In this document: one piece after another, positions 33,432 through 40,476 of the stretch | How the letters are laid out: each line of letters begins with the position of its first letter | Position numbering within the stretch: position 1 is the first letter of the stretch | Source of the DNA: Mesobacterium pallidum | GTDB lineage: Bacteria > Pseudomonadota > Alphaproteobacteria > Rhodobacterales > Rhodobacteraceae | DNA length: 64,000 bases | Assembly (NCBI RefSeq): GCF_019966535.1 | Contig: NZ_JAIMID010000020.1 | Location: 45,405-109,404, forward strand | Reading direction: 5' to 3' | The notes under the pieces: model-generated | Told to the model about the DNA's origin: nothing | The model's database searches: none | Seen by the model: only the letters and a program-made list of their open reading frames with translations | Made by a program: the position numbers and the translations under genes

Positions 33432-34877
33432 TCAGGCGTCGGTATTCGCCCAGCCCGAGACCGCCTTGACCTCAAGGAAATCCTCGATGCCCCAGGTGCC
33501 GCCCTCGCGGCCATTGCCCGACTGCTTCATCCCGCCGAAGGGCGCGCCGGCGCCGCGCGGCTGGCCGTTCATCTCGACCATGCCGGACCGCAGCTGGCGC
33601 GCGAGGCGCTGGCGGCGGGTGGCATCGCCCGACTGGACGTAGTTGGTCAGCCCGTATTCCGTGTCATTGGCCATGGCGACGGCCTCTTCCTCGGTCTCGA
33701 ACTTCATGATCGACAGGACCGGGCCAAAGATTTCCTCGCGCGCGATGGTCATGTCGGGGGTCACGTCGGCAAAGACCGTCGGGCGGACAAAGAAGCCGCG
33801 GTTCAGACCCTCGGGGCGCCCGGTGCCGCCGGCGACAAGGCGGGCGCCTTCGTCGATGCCCTTCTGGATCAGGCCCTGGATCTTCTCCCACTGCACGGCG
33901 TTGACGACGGGGCCGATGTGGCGACCTTCTTCCGACGCGGGGCCGACGGTGACCTTCGACGCCACTTCGGCCGCGGTCTCGACCGCCTGGTCATAGACCT
34001 CGGCCTGCACCATCATCCGGCTGGGCGCATTGCAGGACTGGCCCGAGTTGTTCATCATGTGCAGCACGCCGCGCTTGACGGCCTTGTCATCGGCATCGGC
34101 GAAGACAAGGTTCGCCCCCTTGCCGCCCAGCTCCAGGTGCACCTTCTTCAGCGTCTCGGCGGCGCTTTTCGAGATCGCGATCCCGGCGCGGGTCGAGCCG
34201 GTAAAGCTGACCATGTCCACGTCCTTGTGTGCCGTCAGCGCCGAGCCGACGCCCGCGCCATCGCCGTTCACCAGGTTAAAGACACCCGCCGGAAAACCTG
34301 CCTCGTCGATCATCTCGGCCAGCAGCAGGGCGTTCAGCGGGCTCTCTTCGGACGGCTTCAGCACCATGGTGCAGCCGGCGACCATGGCCGCGCCGACCTT
34401 GAGCATCACCTGGTTCATCGGCCAGTTCCAGGGCGTGATCAGCGCGCAGACGCCCACCGCCTCGTGGATGATCCGGTCGTTCGGCGCATGGTCGCCCAGC
34501 GGCTTTTCGAACTGGAACGCCTTGCCGGCCTTGATGAAGGTCTTGAGGTGGCCATAGCCCGCGCCCCACTGGCTCGACCGCGCGAGGTCGATGGGCGCAC
34601 CCATCTCGGTGCTGATCGCCTGGGCCATGTCCTCGGACCGGGCCTTGTAGATCTCGGCCAGCTTTTCCATCAGCGCGATGCGGTCCGCGGGGTCGGTCGC
34701 CATCCAGCCGGGCAGCGCGGCCTTGGCGGCGGCGACGGCGGCGTCGGCATCGGCCTGCGATCCCAGCGAGATGATCGCGCAGGGTTCTTCGGTGCTGGGG
34801 TTGATGACCTCGTGGTCATGCGGCCTGGCCGGATCGACCCAGGCGCCGTTGATGTAGAACTGTCGTTTCTCGATCAT
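33432..34877 (-). CDS. NAD(P)-dependent aldehyde dehydrogenase
   Basis: 481 residues from the ATG at 34877, which has GAGGAGGTC just upstream. The ALDH catalytic set is present: 'NWPMNQVMLKVGAAMVAGCT' (Asn), 'VSFTGSTRAGIAI' (cofactor loop), 'LELGGKGANLVF' (general-base Glu) and 'NNSGQSCNAPSRMMV' (nucleophile Cys). It oxidises an aldehyde to the acid; the branch resembles ALDHs annotated for betaine or succinate semialdehyde but the substrate is not decided. Divergent from the peroxiredoxin gene, with a perfect palindrome GCAGATCTGC (34920-34929) between them. Confidence 0.93.
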   Translation of the reverse strand: MIEKRQFYINGAWVDPARPHDHEVINPSTEEPCAIISLGSQADADAAVAAAKAALPGWMATDPADRIALMEKLAEIYKARSEDMAQAISTEMGAPIDLARSSQWGAGYGHLKTFIKAGKAFQFEKPLGDHAPNDRIIHEAVGVCALITPWNWPMNQVMLKVGAAMVAGCTMVLKPSEESPLNALLLAEMIDEAGFPAGVFNLVNGDGAGVGSALTAHKDVDMVSFTGSTRAGIAISKSAAETLKKVHLELGGKGANLVFADADDKAVKRGVLHMMNNSGQSCNAPSRMMVQAEVYDQAVETAAEVASKVTVGPASEEGRHIGPVVNAVQWEKIQGLIQKGIDEGARLVAGGTGRPEGLNRGFFVRPTVFADVTPDMTIAREEIFGPVLSIMKFETEEEAVAMANDTEYGLTNYVQSGDATRRQRLARQLRSGMVEMNGQPRGAGAPFGGMKQSGNGREGGTWGIEDFLEVKAVSGWANTDA

Positions 34878-35024
34878 GGTAAGACCTCCTCGGGGTTTGG
34901 CGCGCAACTTGTCACCCGTGCAGATCTGCCGCAACCCTCAGGCCCCTTTAATTCACGCCCTTGCGACTATAGCTTTCCCCATGGAGAGAGCCACATTCCG
35001 CAATGCGAAACGAAAGGACACGAC

Positions 35025-35678
35025 ATGGGTCTGCGCATCAACGATACCGTCCCCAACTTCACCGCCGAGACCGACCAGGGCACGATCACCTTCCACGACT
35101 GGATCGGCGACAGCTGGGCGATTCTGTTTTCGCATCCCAAGGATTTCACCCCCGTCTGCACGACCGAATTCGGCGCCGTGGCGCAACTGGCCGACGAATG
35201 GGCCAAGCGGGGCACCAAGGTGATCGGCGTCAGCGTCGACGGGGTCGAGGACCACAAGAAATGGAAGGGCGACATCGAAAGCTATTCGGGCGCCAAGGCC
35301 GGCTTCCCGATCATCGCGGATGACGGGCTCGAGGTCGCCAAGGCCTTCGACATGCTGCCCGCCGAGGCCTACCTGCCCGATGGCCGCACGCCCGCCGACA
35401 GCGCCACCGTGCGCTCGGTCTTCATCGTCGGCCCGGACAAGAAGCTGAAGCTGTCCATGACCTACCCGATGACCATCGGCCGCAACTTCGGCGAGGTGCT
35501 GCGCGCGCTCGATGCACTGCAACTGACCTATGGCCAGCCCCTGGCCACCCCCGCCAACTGGGAGGTCGGCCAGGACGTGGTCGTCGCCACCTCGCTGAAC
35601 GACGACCAGGCGCGCGAGAAATACGGCGAGATCGACGTCAAGCTGCCCTACCTGCGCACGACCAAGGCCCCGGCCTGA
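35025..35678 (+). CDS. 1-Cys peroxiredoxin (Prx6 type)
   Basis: 217 residues. The active site is 'HPKDFTPVCTTEFG', with the peroxidatic Cys at about residue 46 and the Thr and Arg ('DSATVRSVFIVG') that complete the site. The C-terminal extension ('LTYGQPLATPANWEVGQDVV') is that of the Prx6 group. It reduces hydrogen peroxide and alkyl hydroperoxides in the cytoplasm. The ATG at 35025 follows AAAGGA. Single gene with its own terminator (35704-35731). Confidence 0.95.
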   Translation: MGLRINDTVPNFTAETDQGTITFHDWIGDSWAILFSHPKDFTPVCTTEFGAVAQLADEWAKRGTKVIGVSVDGVEDHKKWKGDIESYSGAKAGFPIIADDGLEVAKAFDMLPAEAYLPDGRTPADSATVRSVFIVGPDKKLKLSMTYPMTIGRNFGEVLRALDALQLTYGQPLATPANWEVGQDVVVATSLNDDQAREKYGEIDVKLPYLRTTKAPA

Positions 35679-35703
35679 TCCGCCAGCCTGCCCGGATTGA
35701 CGA

Positions 35704-35731
35704 CAAGGGGCGCCCCGGCGGGCGCCCCTTG
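35704..35731 (+). terminator. Terminator hairpin after the peroxiredoxin gene
   Basis: A perfect 12-bp stem (35704-35715 with 35720-35731), loop CGGC, 25 bases after the stop. The A-A and T-T pairs at its base give short A and T runs on either strand. Confidence 0.85.
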
Positions 35732-35989
35732 TCCGTCTGTGCCCCGGCGCACAGGGCAATGCGCCTTGCCCCGCGCCCGACACGTCGCCATCATCGGGTC
35801 AGCTGAAAAATGGCAGGCCGGTCCGGTTACCCCGGCCACCCCGCGGAGATTCCCGCGCGGGATTTCGTCGCTCCGCGATCCCGCAGCACCCTTCCCCGCC
35901 GGGGCAGAGGTGCGCCGTGCGATCCGCCCGCATCTTCTTTCCCGGCCCTTCATCCGGCCCCGGCCGGACCTGACCGAAAAGAGAGAAAG
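35732..35989. other. Intergenic region ahead of the DUF2798 gene
   Basis: With the terminator, the gap from the peroxiredoxin stop is 311 bases. The remainder is GC-rich, with several small possible stems (for example around GCGGAG / CTCCGC near 35851-35877) and an AAAGAGAGAAAG purine-rich stretch that serves as ribosome binding site for the next gene. No gene or recognisable promoter. Confidence 0.5.
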
Positions 35990-36220
35990 ATGCTCGAGAA
36001 ACGTATCGTCATCCTGTCGCAACTCATCATCTCCTGCCTCATGGCGTTTTCCATGAGCGGGATCATGGGGCTGATCCACATGGGAGCGACGCGCGAGTGG
36101 CTGGCCGCCTGGCCGGCGACCTTTGCCATGGCCTGGCCCATTGCCTTCGTGCTCAGCCTGGGCGTCGGGCCGCTGGCCTTCTGGCTGGCCCGGCGCACGC
36201 TAATGCGCGGGCCCGCCTGA
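35990..36220 (+). CDS. DUF2798 small membrane protein
   Basis: 76 residues with two membrane helices: residues 8-30 ('SQLIISCLMAFSMSGIMGLI') and 42-66 ('WPATFAMAWPIAFVLSLGVG'). The N-terminal Lys/Arg and the 'W..TF..AW..AF....V.P.A' pattern of the second helix match DUF2798. These proteins are small and uncharacterised; none has a known activity. The ATG at 35990 is preceded by GAGAGAAAG. Confidence 0.85.
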   Translation: MLEKRIVILSQLIISCLMAFSMSGIMGLIHMGATREWLAAWPATFAMAWPIAFVLSLGVGPLAFWLARRTLMRGPA

Positions 36221-36260
36221 ATGGCGGCGCCGGGGGCTGCGCCCCCCCCGGCGCCCCTGT

Positions 36261-37769
36261 TCAAAAGATGAAATCGCTCGCGTCGACCTGGCCGATCCAG
36301 ATGCCCTCGATGATGACGATGCCATTGCCGCCCATCTGCGCAAGGTCGAACCGCAGGCTGCCGCCACCGGCGCCGCTGATTGCCGGGGCGATATCGGTGC
36401 CATAGGCGCCGGCCTGCAGCCCGAACCGGCTGATGTCGATCTTGTCGATGCCGTCCTGGAAATCGGTGATCAGGTCCGACCCGGACCAGGGCCCCAGTAC
36501 GAAGACATCCGCCCCCGAGCCGCCGGTCATCGTGTCATCGCCGGTGCCGCCCAACAGCGAATCGTCGCCGCCGCCACCGAAGAGCGTGTCGTCGCCCGAC
36601 CCGCCGTGCAGCGTGTCACGCCAGTCGCCGCCGAACAGCGTGTCCTCTCCGGCCGCGCCGCGCAGTTCGTCCGCGCCCTTGCCGCCATCGAGCCGGTCGT
36701 CCCCGTCGCCCCCGCCAAGCGTGTCGAGCCCATCCCCACCCTGCAGCGTGTCCGACCCGCCGGCGCCGCGCAGCTCGTCATCGCCTGCGTCCCCTGCAAA
36801 GTGGTTGTCCTCGTCCCCGCCATACAGCCTGTCCGCCCCGTCGCCGCCCGACACGGGGCCGGTGACCTCTCCGTTCCGGCCGTTGTAAAGGTCGTTGCCC
36901 GCGTTCAGGTCGATCTGGCCAAGGATCACGCCCGCGTTCTCGATTTCGTCGGTGACCGTGGCGCCCCAATAGGCGCGCGCGCCCGTTATGACGCCGGTGT
37001 TGTACAGCGCGTAGCTGCCCGCGGTATCGGTGCTGTTGTGATAGATCGTCGCGACGCCGGAGTCCTGCCCCAGGCTTGAGATCGTGCCGGAATTGGTGAT
37101 CGCGATCCCCCCGGCATTGCTGAAGACGCCGTAATCACCGCCCAGCACCGCGCCCGAATTGACGAACTGGTTGGTGTCGTCGCCCGCTCCGGTGCCTCCC
37201 ATCCAGATGGCCGCATTTCCCGCAACCTGACCGAAATTGGTGATGAGGTTGCCCCCGTCCCGGCCGACAAGGCCGAAGAACTGGCCCGAGGCCGTCCCGA
37301 AGTTGTGGATGATCGAGCCCTCCCAGACGCGCACCGCGATCGAGATGCCGGTGATGGCCCCGTGGTTCATGACGACATTGACGCCGAGATCGCCGTTCGA
37401 CGCTTCGACTCCCACGGTCTCGGCGCTGATCGTGCCGAAATTGGTGACATGGCCGTCGCCCCCGTACAACGCGACGCCCGCGTTGTTCGAGATGATGCTG
37501 GCGCCGTCCGAAATCGTGACGCTGTTGTTGCCCGACGCCGAAACGGTGTTTTCGCCCAGCTGGATGGCCGATTCGCCGTAAGAGGCCGAGAAGGTGGCCA
37601 GCGTCGCATCGGGCGAGAGCATAACCAAGTTGTTGCCGGCACCGACGATCACCGAATCGTTTTCGCTGTAGCGTTCGACGCCGCTGGCGACCAGGATATC
37701 GTCGGCCTGGGCCAGCGTGTGCTGCACGCCGGTCCCGCCGCCGCTCGAGGGAATGAAGAACGTGGCCAT
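36261..37769 (-). CDS. RTX-type calcium-binding, type I-secreted protein
   Basis: 502 residues with no N-terminal signal peptide, as expected for type I secretion. Residues ~60-290 carry repeated 'NxGTI' units ('NFGTISAETVG', 'NSGTISSLGQ', 'NAGVILGQIDL') that suggest a beta-helix. Residues ~305-425 are tandem GGxGxDxLx nonapeptides ('GGDGDDRLDGGKGADELRG', 'GGSGDDTLFGGGGDDSLLG') that bind calcium outside the cell. The C-terminal ~60 residues ('DLITDFQDGIDKIDISRFG') are the usual uncleaved secretion signal region. No transporter gene is nearby. Function (adhesin, S-layer or matrix protein) is open. Confidence 0.9.
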   Translation of the reverse strand: MATFFIPSSGGGTGVQHTLAQADDILVASGVERYSENDSVIVGAGNNLVMLSPDATLATFSASYGESAIQLGENTVSASGNNSVTISDGASIISNNAGVALYGGDGHVTNFGTISAETVGVEASNGDLGVNVVMNHGAITGISIAVRVWEGSIIHNFGTASGQFFGLVGRDGGNLITNFGQVAGNAAIWMGGTGAGDDTNQFVNSGAVLGGDYGVFSNAGGIAITNSGTISSLGQDSGVATIYHNSTDTAGSYALYNTGVITGARAYWGATVTDEIENAGVILGQIDLNAGNDLYNGRNGEVTGPVSGGDGADRLYGGDEDNHFAGDAGDDELRGAGGSDTLQGGDGLDTLGGGDGDDRLDGGKGADELRGAAGEDTLFGGDWRDTLHGGSGDDTLFGGGGDDSLLGGTGDDTMTGGSGADVFVLGPWSGSDLITDFQDGIDKIDISRFGLQAGAYGTDIAPAISGAGGGSLRFDLAQMGGNGIVIIEGIWIGQVDASDFIF

Positions 37770-37877
37770 GGCAAATCTCCTCTGAACAATGCCCGGTCAC
37801 TGTGCCAGATCCGACGGGGTCTGGAAATGTTGGACGTCGCGCAGGACGGGAGCCGGCAGAAAGTGTCAGATCCGCGC

Positions 37878-37905
37878 CAAGGATTGACCTTTGGGCTGCG
37901 TCCTA
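37878..37905 (+). promoter_or_regulatory. Repeated motif upstream of the ECF sigma gene (copy 1)
   Basis: CAAGGAT-N8-GGGCTGCGTCCTA, identical outside the N8 to a second copy at 38582-38609 inside the VWA gene. It ends nine bases before the sigma start and could be an autoregulated ECF promoter (AAGGAT as -35 side, CGTCC as -10 side). A shorter direct repeat GTGYCAGATCCG lies upstream at 37802-37813 and 37863-37874. Confidence 0.4.
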
Positions 37906-37913
37906 TCTTGGTG

Positions 37914-38456
37914 ATGCGGATGGAATGCGACGACCAGGACCTGGCACGGGCCGCGGCAGGCGGCGACGGGGCGGCCTTTGCCGCGCTGCTGGGGCGGCAT
38001 TACGACGGGCTCTTCCGGCTGGCGTTCCGGCTGACCGGATCGCGGGCCGAGGCCGAGGATCTGACCCAGGACATCTGCGCCGCCCTGCCCGCCAGGATGG
38101 CGGGGTTCGACGGGCGCGCGGCGCTGCGTAGCTGGCTTTACCGCGTGGTGGTGAATGCCGCCCATGACCGGCGGCGGCGCCAGGCGGCCCATGCCCGCGC
38201 CGCCGGCGGCTGGGGCGACTGGGAACTGTCTCGGCAAGCCGCGATGGACGAAGCGGCCGAGCGGCTCGACTGGCTGACCCGCGCCATGCGCGCCCTGCCG
38301 GACGACCTGCGCGACACGCTGGCGCTGGTGCTGGACGACATGACCCATGCCCAGGCGGCCGAGGTTCTGGGCGTCAGCGAAGGCACGATTTCATGGCGCG
38401 TGAGCGAGGCAAAGAAACGCCTCCGCGCGCTGAAGGACAAGGAGGGCGCGCCATGA
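37914..38456 (+). CDS. ECF-type RNA polymerase sigma factor
   Basis: 180 residues from the ATG at 37914 (ATG at 37920 is an alternative; neither has a strong binding site, so a short or leaderless transcript is possible). Sigma region 2: 'LLGRHYDGLFRLAFRLTGS', 'AEAEDLTQDICAALPA', 'ALRSWLYRVVVNAAHDRRRR'. Sigma region 4: 'LPDDLRDTLALVLDDMTHAQ', 'AAEVLGVSEGTISWRVSEAK'. There is no region 3, as in ECF factors. Its stop overlaps the start of the VWA protein gene (ATGA), so the VWA protein may serve as its membrane anti-sigma partner. Confidence 0.9.
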   Translation: MRMECDDQDLARAAAGGDGAAFAALLGRHYDGLFRLAFRLTGSRAEAEDLTQDICAALPARMAGFDGRAALRSWLYRVVVNAAHDRRRRQAAHARAAGGWGDWELSRQAAMDEAAERLDWLTRAMRALPDDLRDTLALVLDDMTHAQAAEVLGVSEGTISWRVSEAKKRLRALKDKEGAP

Positions 38457-40384
38457 GCGACCCCGACGATTTCGACGATCTGGACGACCTGGCCGCCGCC
38501 ATCCGCGCCGCCACGCCCGAACCGGACGCCGCCCGCAAGGCGGCCGATCTGGCGCTGGCGCGAAAAAATTTCGATGCGCTACAAGGATCGCGGGACGGGC
38601 TGCGTCCTACTCCTGATCGCCCCCGTCGGGGGCTTCTTGCAGGAGTGAAAGACATGTTTGCCCAGATCGGACATCGCGGCCTCTTGGCCGGATCCACCGC
38701 CCTTGTCGCGCTTGGCCTCGTCGTGGCCCTGCCGCAACTCACCGAATTGCCCGGCCGCGCGCCGATGAGGGCCGAGGTCGGCAGCGACGACGCGACCCTG
38801 GCCGATGCCGAGCGCGAGGCGCCCGAAACCCTCGCCGAGCCGATCATCGAGGCTCCGGTCATCGTCGAAGAGACGGCCGCCCTCCCGTCCGCTCCCGACC
38901 AGGCCATGGGCCGCGCGATGAAATCGGCCCCGGCCCCCGCCATGCAGCGCCCCGTGCCCCTGCCCGACATGCGCCCCCTGCCCGAGGCCGACACCGAAGC
39001 CTTCGCCCATGCCGACCCGAACCCCGTCAAACGGGTGGCCGAGGAGCCGGTCAGCACCTTCTCGGTCGATGTCGACACGGCGTCGTGGTCGATCCTGCGT
39101 TCGTCCCTGATGCGCGGCGACCTGCCCCCGGCCGAGGCCGTACGGATCGAGGAGATGGTGAACTACTTCCCCTATGCCTATCCCGCGCCAGAACCCGCCG
39201 CTGCCTTCCGCCCCACGCTCACGCTGACCCAGACCCCGTGGAACGCGGACACCCGGCTGCTGCGCGTCGCGATCCAGGGCGCCCTGCCGCCCGTCGCGGA
39301 TCGCCCGCCGCTGAACCTCGTCTTCCTCATCGACACCTCGGGCTCGATGCAGGACGCGGACAAGCTGCCGCTGCTGAAACAGAGCCTGTCGCTGATGCTG
39401 TCGCAACTGCGCCCCGAGGACGAGGTGGCCATCGTGACCTATGCCGGCAGCGCGGGCCAGGTCCTCACCCCCACCCCGGCGGCCGACCGCGCCGCGATCC
39501 TGGGCGCGCTCGACCGGCTCGAGGCGGGCGGGTCGACCGCCGGGCAGGAAGGGCTGCAACAGGCCTATGCGGTGGCCGAGGGTATGACCGCGGATGGCGA
39601 GGTCAGCCGCATCCTCCTGGCCACCGACGGCGATTTCAACGTCGGCCTCAGCGATCCAGAGGCGCTGAAGGATTACATTGCGGGCAAGCGTGACGGCGGC
39701 ACCTACCTGTCGGTCCTCGGCTTCGGGCGCGGCAACCTCGACGATGCCACGATGCAGGCATTGGCGCAGAACGGCAACGGCACGGCGGCCTATATCGACA
39801 CCCTGTCCGAGGCGCAGAAGGTGCTGTCCGACCAGCTGACCGGCGCGCTTTTCCCCATCGCCGACGACGTCAAGATCCAGGTCGAATTCAACCCCGCCGA
39901 GATCGCCGAATACCGCCTGATCGGCTACGAGACCCGCGCCCTGCGGCGTGAGGATTTCAACAACGATGCGGTCGATGCCGGCGACATCGGCGCCGGTCTC
40001 CAGGTCACCGCGCTTTACGAGCTGACGCCCGTGGGCAGCGCCGCGATCCTCAACGACGCCCTGCGCTACCAGCCCGCCCCCGTGGTCGGAGACGCGGGCG
40101 AGCCGGGCTGGTTCAAGTTGCGCTACAAGGCACCGGGGCAGGAGGTCAGCCAGCTGATCGAAACCGCCCTCCCCTCCGAGACAACCGACCCCGACGCAGA
40201 GCTGCGCTTTGCCGCCGCCATCGCCGGCTTCGGCCAGCTCCTGCGCGGCGGGACCTACCTCGGCGGCTGGTCCTGGGACGACGCCATCACGTTGGCCAAC
40301 GGCGCGCGGGGCGACGACCCCTTCGGCTACCGCGCCGAAGCTGTCCGCCTCATGCGCATGGCCGAAACCCTCTCGGCCCGCTGA
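38453..40384 (+). CDS. Membrane VWA-domain protein of the YfbK type, possible anti-sigma partner
   Basis: 643 residues. Residues 1-70 are cytoplasmic, Asp-rich at first ('SDPDDFDDLDDLAAAIRAA') and carry a 'KNFDALQGSRDGLRPT' block seen in YfbK-like proteins. One membrane helix (~76-94), then a Pro/Glu-rich linker, the vWF-A N-terminal domain ('TFSVDVDTASWSILRSSLM'), the VWA domain with the MIDAS 'FLIDTSGSM' (~290) and a C-terminal DUF3520 domain. The VWA part should face the periplasm. Overlap with the sigma gene implies coupled synthesis. An internal AGGAG-N8-ATG at 38654 could start a shorter form. Confidence 0.85.
   Translation: MSDPDDFDDLDDLAAAIRAATPEPDAARKAADLALARKNFDALQGSRDGLRPTPDRPRRGLLAGVKDMFAQIGHRGLLAGSTALVALGLVVALPQLTELPGRAPMRAEVGSDDATLADAEREAPETLAEPIIEAPVIVEETAALPSAPDQAMGRAMKSAPAPAMQRPVPLPDMRPLPEADTEAFAHADPNPVKRVAEEPVSTFSVDVDTASWSILRSSLMRGDLPPAEAVRIEEMVNYFPYAYPAPEPAAAFRPTLTLTQTPWNADTRLLRVAIQGALPPVADRPPLNLVFLIDTSGSMQDADKLPLLKQSLSLMLSQLRPEDEVAIVTYAGSAGQVLTPTPAADRAAILGALDRLEAGGSTAGQEGLQQAYAVAEGMTADGEVSRILLATDGDFNVGLSDPEALKDYIAGKRDGGTYLSVLGFGRGNLDDATMQALAQNGNGTAAYIDTLSEAQKVLSDQLTGALFPIADDVKIQVEFNPAEIAEYRLIGYETRALRREDFNNDAVDAGDIGAGLQVTALYELTPVGSAAILNDALRYQPAPVVGDAGEPGWFKLRYKAPGQEVSQLIETALPSETTDPDAELRFAAAIAGFGQLLRGGTYLGGWSWDDAITLANGARGDDPFGYRAEAVRLMRMAETLSAR
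38582..38656 (+). promoter_or_regulatory. Second motif copy, hairpin and internal start inside the VWA gene
   Basis: Motif copy 2 (38582-38609), then a stem CTCCTG / CAGGAG (38610-38615 with 38640-38645) enclosing GCCCCC / GGGGGC (38619-38624 with 38628-38633). The outer stem covers an AGGAG placed eight bases before an in-frame ATG (38654), so it could control internal initiation. The same DNA encodes a conserved protein segment, which may explain part of the similarity. Confidence 0.35.
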
Positions 40385-40390
40385 CCGAAA

Positions 40391-40419
40391 GGGCCGGGCG
40401 AAACCTCACCGCCCGGCCC
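40391..40419 (+). terminator. Terminator hairpin after the VWA gene
   Basis: A perfect 10-bp stem GGGCCGGGCG / CGCCCGGCCC (40391-40400 with 40410-40419), loop AAACCTCAC, six bases after the stop. Repeat A follows directly. Confidence 0.8.
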
Positions 40420-40422
40420 CCT

Positions 40423-40446
40423 GCTTTCATTATTCCAAAAATACTC
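40423..40446 (+). repeat. Intergenic repeat A after the VWA terminator
   Basis: GCTTTCATTATTCCAAAAAT followed by ACTC; the CCGCCGGAGG end is missing. Placed between the convergent VWA and heparinase-like genes. Confidence 0.7.
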
Positions 40447-40476
40447 ACATCCAACCGACGCCACGCCGCGCCCCGG

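Noticed and set aside
34920..34929. Palindrome GCAGATCTGC between the ALDH and peroxiredoxin genes
   Set aside because: Perfect but only ten bases, with no known regulator nearby; mentioned under the ALDH gene but not claimed as an operator.
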